DNA from: Microcella sp.
GTDB taxonomy: Bacteria; Actinomycetota; Actinomycetes; Actinomycetales; Microbacteriaceae
Assembly: GCA_020216895.1 (NCBI GenBank)
Contig: JAIWOM010000064.1
Coordinates: 1 to 7,775 of the forward strand
Direction of reading: 5' to 3'
Length of the DNA: 7,775 nucleotides
The position numbers and the translations under genes are program-made. How positions within the stretch are numbered: position 1 is the stretch's first letter; every line of letters starts with the position of its first letter. The notes under the pieces are model-generated. The model saw nothing but the letters and a program-made list of their open reading frames with translations, did not search any database and was not told the DNA's origin. Positions 1 through 7,038 of this stretch are shown in pieces.

Positions 1-757
1 CGAGGAGCGCGAGCGGGTCGATGCCGGCCAACGAGGGCAAGCCCGGCGCGGGCAGCTGCGCGGGCAGCGCGCCGATCACCGCGACCGGGGCATCGAGCAG
101 GGTGGCGAGCACGGTGACGACGACGATCGCGATGAGGGAGGCGGGCATCAGGCGGTGGATGCGGGGCAACAGCAGCATGAGCACCGCGACGATCGCCACG
201 ATGCCGAGAGTCCAGCCGACGACGGGCCACTGCGCGGCGAGCACTGCATCGACCGCACCGAGCAGGGCGTGCGGCTCGACCTCGACGGGAACCCCGAGCG
301 CGGCCGGCACCTGCTGCGCGGCGATGATGATTGCGATGCCGAGCGTGAAGCCCTCGATCACCGGCCACGGAATGTAGGTGACGACGCGGCCGATGCGCGC
401 GAGCCCGGCCGCGATCACCATCGCGCCGGCGATGAGCGACACCACGGCGACGGCGGCAACCCCGTACTGCACGACGATCGGCGCGAGCACGACGACCATC
501 GCGCCCGTCGGGCCGGAGACCTGCACGTTCGACCCGCCGAACACCGCGGCGACGAGGCCCGCCACGATGGCGGTCACGAGCCCCGCCTCCGCCCCCACAC
601 CGGAGCTCACGCCGAAGGCGAGCGCCAGCGGCAGCGCCACCACGCCGACGGTGAGACCGGCGAGCAGGTCGCCCTTCCAGGTGCGGCGCAGGTCGCGGTA
701 GTCCGCGCGGCTCGGCAGCATGCCGCGCACGAACCCGCGCGGAGCCCGGCCCGTCAC
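1..757 (-). CDS. SulP family anion (probably sulfate) transporter, C-terminal part outside window
   Basis: Membrane transporter of the SulP/SLC26 family, which moves sulfate or, in some members, bicarbonate or dicarboxylates across the cytoplasmic membrane. The 252 visible residues are the N-terminal half; family members are usually about 480-600 residues with a C-terminal STAS domain, which would lie beyond position 1. Visible hallmarks are the first membrane segment with ALPLALAFGVSSG (about residues 41-53), a glycine-rich stretch, VSGPTGAM (80-86) and YIPWPVIEGFTLG (128-140). Roughly seven hydrophobic segments are present (about 33-50, 57-73, 84-98, 100-119, 130-150, 180-197, 203-220). I chose GTG at 757 because it overlaps the upstream TGA as GTGA, suggesting translational coupling. 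ATG at 721 is an alternative that would remove 12 residues. The nearby cysK and cysE favour sulfate as substrate, but this is inference. The family call is firm; the substrate is not. Confidence 0.88.
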   Translation of the reverse strand, partial: MTGRAPRGFVRGMLPSRADYRDLRRTWKGDLLAGLTVGVVALPLALAFGVSSGVGAEAGLVTAIVAGLVAAVFGGSNVQVSGPTGAMVVVLAPIVVQYGVAAVAVVSLIAGAMVIAAGLARIGRVVTYIPWPVIEGFTLGIAIIIAAQQVPAALGVPVEVEPHALLGAVDAVLAAQWPVVGWTLGIVAIVAVLMLLLPRIHRLMPASLIAIVVVTVLATLLDAPVAVIGALPAQLPAPGLPSLAGIDPLALL

Positions 758-1104
758 GCCTTCACGACGGGGCCGCCGAGCAGGTCGGTCAGCCAGGCAC
801 GCGACGCGGTGACGAAGTCATCGGTATACGGCGATCGCGCGGAGACCTGCACCACCCCGTCGACCTCGGTCAGCGCGAGGATGCGCTCGGCGATGAGAGC
901 GTCGAGGTGAGCGATCAGCACCGCGCGGTCGCCCTCGACCACCGCCTCCAGCTCGTCGAGGCTGACCGACTGGGCCGCGATCACGAGCCCGATGATCCGC
1001 AGCCGATCCGGGTGCGCGATCACGCCGAAGAGCTCAGCGGCACGCTCGGCGGTCAGCGGTCCAGGGACGACCCCGTCGATGTTCGGTTCGTCGGGCTGGA
1101 GCAT
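754..1104 (-). CDS. ArsR-like winged helix-turn-helix regulator (116 aa)
   Basis: Small protein with a winged-helix fold of the ArsR type. LTAERAAELFGVIAHPDRLRIIGLV (about residues 17-41) matches the first helices of the family, where HPDRLRIIGL stands for the usual DPTRLRIL signature. Residues 47-73 (SLDELEAVV, then AVLIAHLDALIAERIL) would be the helix-turn-helix, and 77-89 the wing. The start ATG at 1104 follows GAGGTGAG with a 6-base gap; an open frame continues upstream but has no ribosome site and low-complexity, arginine-rich sequence. The protein has no cysteine, so it cannot use the Cys-based metal, persulfide or redox sensing of well-known ArsR members. It sits 85 bases downstream of cysE and overlaps the SulP gene by 4 bases, so it is probably co-transcribed with the transporter. 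A role in controlling the sulfur genes is inference. The DNA-binding fold is likely; the target is unknown. Confidence 0.8.
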   Translation of the reverse strand: MLQPDEPNIDGVVPGPLTAERAAELFGVIAHPDRLRIIGLVIAAQSVSLDELEAVVEGDRAVLIAHLDALIAERILALTEVDGVVQVSARSPYTDDFVTASRAWLTDLLGGPVVKA

Positions 1105-1111
1105 GGCGATC

Positions 1112-1141
1112 TCACCTCGCAGAGGAATCGGGTGAGTCCAC
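1112..1141 (-). other. Possible 9-codon upstream ORF ahead of the ArsR-like gene
   Basis: A perfect AGGAGG (1145-1150, minus strand) lies 3 bases before a GTG at 1141. That GTG opens a nine-codon frame (VDSPDSSAR) ending at TGA 1114-1112, inside the ribosome-binding site of the ArsR-like gene. The arrangement resembles a leader peptide or a coupling ORF. It contains no Cys or Met codon, so classical cysteine attenuation is not supported. The short spacing makes initiation uncertain and the match may be accidental. Confidence 0.2.
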
Positions 1142-1168
1142 GATCCTCCTGAACCGTCGCGCGCGCCA

Positions 1169-1182
1169 GGGACGAAGGTCCC
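1169..1182 (-). other. Small hairpin just after cysE
   Basis: GGGAC-CTTC-GTCCC on the minus strand forms a 5-bp stem (6 with a G-U pair) with a 4-base loop, 7 bases after the cysE stop. There is no T-run behind it, so it is unlikely to be a full intrinsic terminator. It could act as a weak attenuator or 3'-end stabiliser between cysE and the ArsR-like gene. Confidence 0.25.
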
Positions 1183-1189
1183 CGCTGCG

Positions 1190-1756
1190 TCAGATGTGGA
1201 TCGCCGGGTCGACGACGAAGCCGTCGGCGCCCGTGCCGCGCGCGCCGCGATCGATCGGGCGCGAGGTGGCCGGGATGCCGGTCGCGACCGAGTCGGCGGG
1301 AACATCCTTCGTCACCAGGGCGAGGGCGCCGATCTGCGAGCGGTCGCCGATCGTGACCGGGCCGAGCACCGTGGCGTTGGCCCCGATCAGCACGCCGTTG
1401 CCGACCGTCGGGTGCCGCTTGCCCTTCTCGAGCGAGCGGCCGCCGAGCGTGACGCCGTGGTACAGCATGACGTCGTCGCCGATCTCGGCCGTCTCGCCGA
1501 TGACGACACCCATGCCGTGGTCGATGAAGAGGCGCTTGCCGATGCGGGCACCGGGGTGGATCTCGATGCCCGTCCACCAGCGGGCCCCCTGCGCGACCAT
1601 GCGGCCGAGCAGCTTGAACCCGTGCCGCCACAGCCAGTGCGCCACGCGGTGCCACCAGACCGCGTGCAGGCCCGCCGAGGTGAGGAACACCTCGAGGGCC
1701 GAGCGCGCGGCCGGGTCGCGAAGGCGGGCCGTGCGGATGTCCTCCCGCACGCTCAT
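1190..1756 (-). CDS. cysE: Serine O-acetyltransferase CysE
   Basis: Transfers an acetyl group from acetyl-CoA to L-serine to give O-acetylserine, the first dedicated step of cysteine synthesis in the cytoplasm. The 188 residues begin with the short helical N-terminal domain ([20 protein letters not shown], about 4-23, then [15 protein letters not shown] 29-43). The left-handed beta-helix of hexapeptide repeats spans about 63-162. Catalytic-site residues by alignment from memory are H80 (in [15 protein letters not shown]) and H115 (in KRHPTVG). E65 in EIHPGA replaces the Asp of the E. coli enzyme, a conservative change seen in other homologues. The protein ends in isoleucine (AIHI), the residue that inserts into CysK to form the cysteine synthase complex. 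ATG 1756 follows the cysK TAG directly, with no intervening base, so translation is probably coupled. The length fits short actinobacterial and Bacillus-type CysE rather than the longer 273-residue E. coli form. No cysteine is present. Identification is secure. Confidence 0.96.
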   Translation of the reverse strand: MSVREDIRTARLRDPAARSALEVFLTSAGLHAVWWHRVAHWLWRHGFKLLGRMVAQGARWWTGIEIHPGARIGKRLFIDHGMGVVIGETAEIGDDVMLYHGVTLGGRSLEKGKRHPTVGNGVLIGANATVLGPVTIGDRSQIGALALVTKDVPADSVATGIPATSRPIDRGARGTGADGFVVDPAIHI

Positions 1757-2692
1757 CTACGCCTGCAGGTCTTCGTACAGCACGCTCGAGAGGTAGCGCT
1801 CGCCGTAGCTGGCGACGATCACGACGATCGTCTTTCCCGCGTTCTCGGGGCGCTTCGCGAGCTCGACCGCCGCGTGCACGGTCGCGCCCGACGAGATGCC
1901 GGCGAGGATGCCCTCCTCCGCGGCGAGGCGGCGGGCCATCGAGACGGCCTGACCGATGTTGACGTCGATGACCTCGTCGTAGATCTCGCGGTCGAGCACC
2001 GCGGGCACGAAGTTGGCGCCGATGCCGGCGATCTTGTGCGGGCCAGGCTGGCCGCCGTTGAGGATCGGGCTCTCCTCCGGCTCGACGGCGACGACCTGCA
2101 GGCCAGGCTTCTGCTCCTTCAGGAACTGGCCGGTGCCGGTGATGGTGCCGCCGGTGCCGACGCCCGCGACGAAGATGTCGACAGCGCCGTCGGTGTCGTT
2201 CCACACCTCGGGGCCGGTCGTGGCGCGGTGGATGGCGGCGTTGGCCTCGTTCTCGAACTGACGCGCGAGCACGGTGCCCGGGCGCTCGGCCACGACCTTC
2301 TCGGCCGCGGCGACCGCACCCTTCATGCCCTCGCTGCCCGGGGTCAGGATCAGCTCGGCGCCGTAGGCGCGGAGGAGCATCTTGCGCTCGGTGCTCATCG
2401 TCTCGGGCATGGTCAGCACGGCCGTGTAGCCGCGGGCAGCGGCGATCATCGCCAGGGCGATGCCCGTGTTGCCGCTCGTCGCCTCGACGATCGTGCCGCC
2501 GGGCTTCAGCGCGCCGCTCTTCTCGGCGGCGTCGACGATGGCGACACCGAGGCGGTCCTTCACGCTCGCCGAGGGGTTGTAGAACTCGAGCTTGGCGAGC
2601 ACGGTGGCGCCGGCACCGTCGGTCACCGTCCGGAGGGTGACCAGCGGGGTGTTGCCGAACACCTCGGTGATGTCGGAGTAGATGCGAGCCAT
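1757..2692 (-). CDS. cysK: Cysteine synthase A (O-acetylserine sulfhydrylase) CysK
   Basis: PLP-dependent enzyme that makes L-cysteine from O-acetylserine and sulfide in the cytoplasm. It is 311 residues, the normal family length. In order: [11 protein letters not shown] (10-20); NPSASVKDR (39-47) with PLP lysine K45; the substrate loop [10 protein letters not shown] (71-80); the PLP phosphate loop [12 protein letters not shown] (177-188); and GISSGA (265-270), whose Ser contacts the PLP pyridine nitrogen. The open frame extends about 57 codons upstream, but that part is low-complexity. ATG 2692 is the start because GAGGAG (2699-2704) lies 6 bases before it and [16 protein letters not shown] is the usual family N-terminus. 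cysE follows immediately, which favours CysK over CysM. A possible promoter and an inverted repeat lie 50-75 bases upstream. The protein contains no cysteine. Identification is secure. Confidence 0.97.
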   Translation of the reverse strand: MARIYSDITEVFGNTPLVTLRTVTDGAGATVLAKLEFYNPSASVKDRLGVAIVDAAEKSGALKPGGTIVEATSGNTGIALAMIAAARGYTAVLTMPETMSTERKMLLRAYGAELILTPGSEGMKGAVAAAEKVVAERPGTVLARQFENEANAAIHRATTGPEVWNDTDGAVDIFVAGVGTGGTITGTGQFLKEQKPGLQVVAVEPEESPILNGGQPGPHKIAGIGANFVPAVLDREIYDEVIDVNIGQAVSMARRLAAEEGILAGISSGATVHAAVELAKRPENAGKTIVVIVASYGERYLSSVLYEDLQA

Positions 2693-2738
2693 GGTGTTCT
2701 CCTCAGGGTGCAGCGCCTCAGCGGGGCCACGGGGCGGC

Positions 2739-2761
2739 GGATGCGGGCGGGGCCAGCATCC
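2739..2761. promoter_or_regulatory. Inverted repeat, possible operator in front of cysK
   Basis: GGATGC (2739-2744) and GCATCC (2756-2761) form a perfect 6-11-6 inverted repeat. It directly adjoins a TACCCT -10 candidate and would cover the transcription start of cysK, a position where a bound repressor blocks transcription. The half-site also occurs elsewhere in the window (for example GGATGC at about 156 and 7719), so chance is possible. Confidence 0.35.
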
Positions 2762-2767
2762 AGGGTA
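2762..2767 (-). promoter_or_regulatory. Weak -10 candidate for the cysK promoter
   Basis: TACCCT on the minus strand fits the TAnnnT form of actinobacterial -10 elements and lies about 70 bases upstream of the cysK ATG. No convincing -35 is visible about 17 bases further up. A promoter is expected in this gap because the preceding gene ends at the hairpin at 2823-2861. Confidence 0.25.
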
Positions 2768-2822
2768 CGGGGGCGCCCTGCCCGTCGCCCGCTTGTGACG
2801 GAGCGGCGCCACGGGAGACAAC

Positions 2823-2861
2823 GACGGCGGGGCGGGAGTATTCCCCCGCCCCGCCGCCGTC
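2823..2861 (-). terminator. GC-rich hairpin terminating the nuclease/nucleotidase gene
   Basis: A perfect 11-bp stem, GGCGGGGCGGG (2826-2836) with CCCGCCCCGCC (2845-2855), encloses an 8-base loop. It is extended by GAC/GTC pairs across a 3-base bulge. It starts about 21 bases after the stop codon of the minus-strand nuclease gene. The downstream T-tract is weak (GTTGTCTCCC), as is common for actinobacterial terminators. It separates that gene from the cysK cluster. Confidence 0.65.
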
Positions 2862-2882
2862 ACGCCCGCGCTGAACCCTGCG

Positions 2883-5800
2883 CTAGCGCACGCCCGGCCC
2901 CGGCCCGGGCTTCCCGGGCACCCGACGATCGTCGCTGACGGTCGTCGTCGGGGCGAAGCCCTCCGCCGTCGCGGTCACCGCAACGGAGAGCCAGGTTCCA
3001 GCGTCGCTCGGAGCGACCCGGTAGGTGCTCGCCGTCGCGCCGTCGATCGGCACGCCGTCACGGAGCCACTGGTAGGTGAGCTCCGCATCCTCGACAGCCA
3101 GCCGGGGATCCTTGACGCGCGGCTCCTTGCCGACGACCGCCGGGCCGACGATCTTCGGCTCGCGGAGCACCTCGATGGCGGGCAGCGGTGCGGCCAGCTC
3201 GAGCGGCACGGCGATCTCGGTGCCGTTGTCGGGCACCGCGATCACCAGCTGCTGCGAGCCGCTGAGGCCCGCGGGCAGCGTGACCGTGAGGGTCGCGCGG
3301 CCCGTCTCGTCCGACCGCGCGACGATGGTCGCGTCGATCGGCGCCGAGCCGAGCACCTCGCCGCCGAGGCTCACCACCACGTCGGCCTCGCGGTCGCCCT
3401 GGTTGGTGAACAGCAGCGAGCTGAGCGTCAGCGTCAGCTCGTCGCCGCCGCGGTAGCCGTCAGGGCCGGGAGCGCTGAGCGAGACTCCCACCGAGCGCTG
3501 CGCGACGTCGGGGCCGATCGGCGAGAAAGCACCGACGTAGTCCACGAACGCCTGCAGGTCGATGCGGCCCGAGTCGGCGCGCTCCGTGCCCTGCGCGAGG
3601 GTGGCGAAGTTGTCGCCCCCCGCGGCGAGGAACGAGTTCGCCACCACACGGATCCGCTGGTCGGCCGTCACCGGCTCGCCGTTGAGCAGCATCGTGCCGA
3701 TGCGCTCGCCCGCGGGCTTCGTCGGGTCGTAGTCGTACGCGAAGGTCGACGAGACGCCGAGCTTCAGGAACGGACGGCTGCTGCCCGCCGGCTGCCACTG
3801 CTGCTCGAGCACTGAGCGCAACTGCGCCCCCGTGAGCGTCATCGTGAACAGCGTGTTGGCGAACGGCTGCACGTTGGCCGCCTCCCGGAACGTGAGGTTG
3901 CCCGCCGGATCCTGCGAGCCGCTGGAGGCGTACAGGAGGTTGGCGCGCAGACCGCCCGGGTTCATCAGGGCGACCTCGGTGCCGAGGTCGCGCGTCGCCC
4001 ACAGCTGGGCGTCGGCGACCACGTTGCCGAGCGTCGACTCCGCGCCGCGGTTCTCGTTCACGGCGCCGTTCTGGCCGGTGAAGTCGATGCCGCGGAGGAA
4101 GTCGTCCGTGATCTGCCCGAGGCTCGCGCTGCCGGCGACGGCCGCGAACGCGACCGCACCGGCGACGATCGCCGCGATCTCCGGGTCGGGCTGCGCGGCA
4201 CCCACGAGCGGCTTGACGCCGGCCGTAATGCTCAGCAGCTCGTTCGACGCCGGGTCGACCGTCAACTCGAGGTGCCCGTAGGCCTCCCCGTACTGGCCGC
4301 CCTGGATCAGCGGCATGACCTCGTCCGTGCCCGGAACGGGCACCTCGAGGTCGTACTGCAGGTGGGTGTGGCCCGACACGACCGCGTCGACCTTGCCGAG
4401 CACGCCGCGGATCAGGTCGCCGAACTCGCTGTCGCCCGTGGCCGCCTCGAGGGACGTCGAGGGTGCACCCTCGTGCACGACGAGGATGACCACGTCGGCC
4501 TCCCCGTTGACAGCGACGCCGTCCTGCAGTTGGTCGGCCACCCGCACGGCCGCGGCGGTCATGTCGCCGAAGTCGAGGGTCGTGATGCCGGCCGGGCTCA
4601 CCAGCGACGGCATGCTCTCGGTCAGCACGCCGATGAAGCCGACGTCGACGCCGTCGACCTCGATCACCTCGTACTCCTGGTAGGCCGGGGTCTGCGTGCC
4701 CTTCTCGTAGATGTTCGCGCCGAGGTAGGGGAAGTCGGAGTTCGGGATGACCCGGTCATCGACATCCGCTCGCCCCTGATCGAACTCGTGATTGCCGAGC
4801 GCGCTCAGGTCGAGGCCCATCGCGTTGAGAACGTCGAGGGTCGGCTCGTCGTTCTGGATGAAGGAGGTGAACGTCGACGCTCCGATGCTGTCGCCCGCCG
4901 AGATGAACAGGGTGTTCGGGTTCGCGGCGCGCGTCGCCTCGACCAGCCCGCCCAGAACGGCGGCACCCGCGGCCGGCGGAGCGGCCTCGAGGCGACCGTG
5001 CAGGTCGTTGATGGTGAGGATGTCGATCTCGACCGGCGGCGGAGTGGTGCTCAGCCCCACGAGGACCGGGTCGTGGTCGCTCGAGCGGAACGGGCTGGTC
5101 GGGTCGACGGCGGCACCGAAGTAGCCGCGATCACCCCACTCGGGGGCGTTGATCGCCCAGACTCCGGCGCCCGTGACCTGCTCGATGAGCGCAGGGCTCG
5201 CCAGGGCGTGATCGAGCGAGCCGAGCTCGCCATCGAAGGTGTAGGTGTACTGACCGTCGGTGCGGTCGGCGACGAGGTCGCTCCAGCCGGCATCGGTGAA
5301 GACCTCGATCGGGTCCTCCTCGCTGTAGGCGTTGAAGTCGCCGAGCAGCAGCACCTGGTCGCTGCGCTGCGCGTCGTCGGCGAGGTCGTCGGCGAAGGCC
5401 TTCAGTGCCTGCGCCTGCTCGACGCGCTCGGCGTTGAAGCGCCCCTGCCCGTCGGCCGGCTCTGCGCCCGAGCCGCTCTTCGACTTGAAGTGGTTGGCGA
5501 TGACAGTGAACACGTAACCGTCGGCGTCGAAGGTCTGGGCGATGGGCTCGCGCGCGATGTCCCACACGGTCTCGTCGACCTGGGTGACGCTCGCGCCGAC
5601 CGGCGTGACGGCCGCCGGGCGGTAGATGATCGCGTTGGTGATCGCGTCGACGATGGCCGCGTCGGTGAGAGCGGTTGGGGTAGGAACGTACGCCCAGGTG
5701 CCCGCGCCGGCGTCGGCGTTGAGCGCGGCGACGAGCGCCTCGAGCGCCTCATCGACCGGCTCCCCCAGCTTCACCGAGTTCTCGATCTCCTGCAGCGCGA

Positions 5801-6902
5801 CGACGTCGGCGTCGAGACCGTTGATCGCCGCGACGATCTTCGACTGCTGGGCCGCGAACTGCTCGGCCGTGTCGGCCCCGCGCGCCTCCGGGTTCTCCGT
5901 CGGCAGCGTCGTGAAGTAGTTGAAGACGTTGTAGGCCGCGACGCGCAGGTCGCCGCCGACGGCGGGCGGAGCGGCGGGCCGCTCGCTGCGCGCCTCGAAG
6001 CCCGCGATCTGCTCGGCCGGCCCGTTGCTCGTGATCGGCACGACGGGCTGCAGGCGCCAGTCGTCGAACCCGAAGCTCAGGATCATGCCGCCCGCGGGGA
6101 ATGACACAGCGTCGCCCAGGCGCACGACCTCGTCGGCCGTGAAGTAGGGCTGCTCACCGATGTGCGCCGGGTTGCTGATCTGCGCGTTGTAGCCGTCGTC
6201 GAGCAGGATGCGGGCCGCACGGTTCGCGGCGGCGATGGCGTTCGCCTCCGCACCGGCGCCGACCTGCTCGGTGCTCTTCACCGCGAGAGCCTCGGGGGCG
6301 AGCCACAGGGTGCCGAACGACCCCAGCTGGTGGGTCGATGAGACCAGGTAGTCGCCGGTGGGGGCGACGAGCATCCCCTCGAAGGCTTCGCGCTCGCCGC
6401 CCACCACGGAGGTCGGGAGCGGCGTGGGTGCGGGAACCCCGACACCCGCCTCGACGAGCGTGACTGCTCCGGCGGCGCTGCCGGTGACCTGCGTGACGCC
6501 GCTGAACTCGCTGACCGGGCCGGTGACCTCGATCAGGTCGCCGATCGCGACGGCCGGGTTCGCGGCGTTGAGGAACACGAACAGCGCGTCGGAGGCGCCC
6601 GGTGTCGCATCGGCCGCGCCCCCCGAGCCGGGCGTCTGGATGTACAGGCCGCGATAGGCGGCCGAGCCGCGCAGGTCGGCGGTCACGATGCCGCGCACCG
6701 TGACGACGGTGCCGGAGGGCAGCGGGCTGACCGTGCCGGCGCCCTGGACGTCGGCGATCGCGATCGGCTCGGCCGAGGCCGGAGCCGCCGTCAGGGTGAC
6801 GAGTCCGAGCGCCACGGCGACGGCGGTGCCGAGCGCGGTGGTGCGGCGGGCGGCGGCGCGATGCGCGTCGCCTCCGAGCCTCGGTGGTGTGGAAAACGGC
6901 AT
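2883..6902 (-). CDS. Secreted bifunctional ExeM/NucH-type nuclease and 5'-nucleotidase, 1339 aa
   Basis: A multidomain exported enzyme. Residues 1-44 are a signal peptide: arginine-rich n-region, hydrophobic [15 protein letters not shown] (23-37), cleavage after ASA. About 46-150 is an OB-like domain of the ExeM/NucH family ([11 protein letters not shown]...[15 protein letters not shown]). About 318-618 is an endonuclease/exonuclease/phosphatase domain with AYNVFNYF (Asn325), LQEIEN (Glu372), ANHFKSKSG (469-477), GDFN (521-524) and SSDHDP (catalytic His610). After a proline linker, a UshA-like metallophosphatase carries TINDLHG (D633, H635), SAGDS (D671), GNHEFDQG (N704, H705), VVHEG (H810) and SGHTH (843-847). 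The 5'-nucleotidase C domain follows with TLGNVVAD (957-964), NPGGLRANL (981-989) and FLAAGGDNF (1091-1099). A beta-rich segment (about 1140-1240) and one Ig-like domain (TYQWLRDG 1276-1283) lead to a Gly/Pro tail without LPXTG or membrane anchor. All metal-ligand motifs appear intact, so both activities are expected. ATG 6902 follows a GAGGGGGG about 10 bases upstream; the frame opens earlier without a site. No cysteine occurs. Probable role: degrading extracellular DNA/RNA and releasing phosphate and nucleosides. Confidence 0.93.
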   Translation of the reverse strand: MPFSTPPRLGGDAHRAAARRTTALGTAVAVALGLVTLTAAPASAEPIAIADVQGAGTVSPLPSGTVVTVRGIVTADLRGSAAYRGLYIQTPGSGGAADATPGASDALFVFLNAANPAVAIGDLIEVTGPVSEFSGVTQVTGSAAGAVTLVEAGVGVPAPTPLPTSVVGGEREAFEGMLVAPTGDYLVSSTHQLGSFGTLWLAPEALAVKSTEQVGAGAEANAIAAANRAARILLDDGYNAQISNPAHIGEQPYFTADEVVRLGDAVSFPAGGMILSFGFDDWRLQPVVPITSNGPAEQIAGFEARSERPAAPPAVGGDLRVAAYNVFNYFTTLPTENPEARGADTAEQFAAQQSKIVAAINGLDADVVALQEIENSVKLGEPVDEALEALVAALNADAGAGTWAYVPTPTALTDAAIVDAITNAIIYRPAAVTPVGASVTQVDETVWDIAREPIAQTFDADGYVFTVIANHFKSKSGSGAEPADGQGRFNAERVEQAQALKAFADDLADDAQRSDQVLLLGDFNAYSEEDPIEVFTDAGWSDLVADRTDGQYTYTFDGELGSLDHALASPALIEQVTGAGVWAINAPEWGDRGYFGAAVDPTSPFRSSDHDPVLVGLSTTPPPVEIDILTINDLHGRLEAAPPAAGAAVLGGLVEATRAANPNTLFISAGDSIGASTFTSFIQNDEPTLDVLNAMGLDLSALGNHEFDQGRADVDDRVIPNSDFPYLGANIYEKGTQTPAYQEYEVIEVDGVDVGFIGVLTESMPSLVSPAGITTLDFGDMTAAAVRVADQLQDGVAVNGEADVVILVVHEGAPSTSLEAATGDSEFGDLIRGVLGKVDAVVSGHTHLQYDLEVPVPGTDEVMPLIQGGQYGEAYGHLELTVDPASNELLSITAGVKPLVGAAQPDPEIAAIVAGAVAFAAVAGSASLGQITDDFLRGIDFTGQNGAVNENRGAESTLGNVVADAQLWATRDLGTEVALMNPGGLRANLLYASSGSQDPAGNLTFREAANVQPFANTLFTMTLTGAQLRSVLEQQWQPAGSSRPFLKLGVSSTFAYDYDPTKPAGERIGTMLLNGEPVTADQRIRVVANSFLAAGGDNFATLAQGTERADSGRIDLQAFVDYVGAFSPIGPDVAQRSVGVSLSAPGPDGYRGGDELTLTLSSLLFTNQGDREADVVVSLGGEVLGSAPIDATIVARSDETGRATLTVTLPAGLSGSQQLVIAVPDNGTEIAVPLELAAPLPAIEVLREPKIVGPAVVGKEPRVKDPRLAVEDAELTYQWLRDGVPIDGATASTYRVAPSDAGTWLSVAVTATAEGFAPTTTVSDDRRVPGKPGPGPGVR

Positions 6903-6932
6903 GACGAAGAGTCCCCCCTCGTGAAACGACGT

Positions 6933-6950
6933 CAGATGTAGACACATCTG
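6933..6950. promoter_or_regulatory. Perfect 7-4-7 inverted repeat in the nuclease leader
   Basis: CAGATGTAGACACATCTG is a perfect inverted repeat, with 7-base arms and a 4-base centre. It lies 31-48 bases upstream of the nuclease ATG and downstream of the predicted promoter. It is AT-richer than its surroundings, which suggests selection. It could be an operator or, in RNA, a 7-bp hairpin ahead of the ribosome-binding site. Confidence 0.5.
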
Positions 6951-6953
6951 TTT

Positions 6954-6969
6954 ACCCCCGTTCGGGGGT
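6954..6969. promoter_or_regulatory. Second inverted repeat ACCCCCG-TT-CGGGGGT
   Basis: A perfect 7-2-7 palindrome lying 3 bases from the 6933-6950 repeat and just downstream of the predicted nuclease transcription start (about 6973). In RNA it would form a short GC hairpin with a 4-base loop (GAAC on the minus strand). Operator and 5'-UTR structure are both possible. Confidence 0.4.
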
Positions 6970-6979
6970 CACGCGGCCG

Positions 6980-7009
6980 ACTCTAGACGACGACACCCCC
7001 GCCCGTCGA
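6980..7009 (-). promoter_or_regulatory. Candidate promoter of the nuclease/nucleotidase gene
   Basis: On the minus strand TCGACG (7004-7009), a 4/6 match to TTGACA, is followed after 18 bases by TAGAGT (6980-6985), a TAnnnT-type -10. This puts transcription start near 6973, giving a leader of about 70 bases that contains both inverted repeats. It is the best sigma-70-like pair in the gap, but it was judged by eye only. Confidence 0.4.
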
Positions 7010-7024
7010 GTGCTCGCATGAGTG

Positions 7025-7038
7025 GACGATGAATCGTC
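7025..7038. promoter_or_regulatory. Inverted repeat GACGAT-GA-ATCGTC between divergent genes
   Basis: A perfect 6-2-6 inverted repeat located 65 bases upstream of the plus-strand transporter start and just upstream of the predicted nuclease promoter. It could serve as an operator for either gene. The short arms make chance occurrence possible. Confidence 0.3.

Noticed and set aside
13..36. Possible frameshift or early end of the SulP gene at the window edge
   Set aside because: The frame stays open and in-family to the last base; the missing part is due to the window boundary only.
155..910. A 251-codon plus-strand open frame at the left edge
   Set aside because: Charged, repetitive product. 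The minus strand carries the SulP transporter, which runs off the window edge and translates cleanly over 252 codons.
1053..2204. A 383-codon minus-strand open frame overlapping cysK, cysE and the ArsR-like gene
   Set aside because: It is an Arg/His/Pro-rich out-of-frame reading of the same DNA, whereas the cysK and cysE frames match known families along their full length.
1196..2938. A 580-codon plus-strand open frame opposite cysE and cysK
   Set aside because: Its product is Asp/Arg/His/Val-rich and low in complexity, with no recognisable domain. It is antisense to two well-supported genes and arises from the high GC content.
4272..6104. A 610-codon plus-strand open frame opposite the nuclease/nucleotidase gene
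   Set aside because: Same GC-bias pattern; the minus strand here encodes intact catalytic motifs of two enzyme families.
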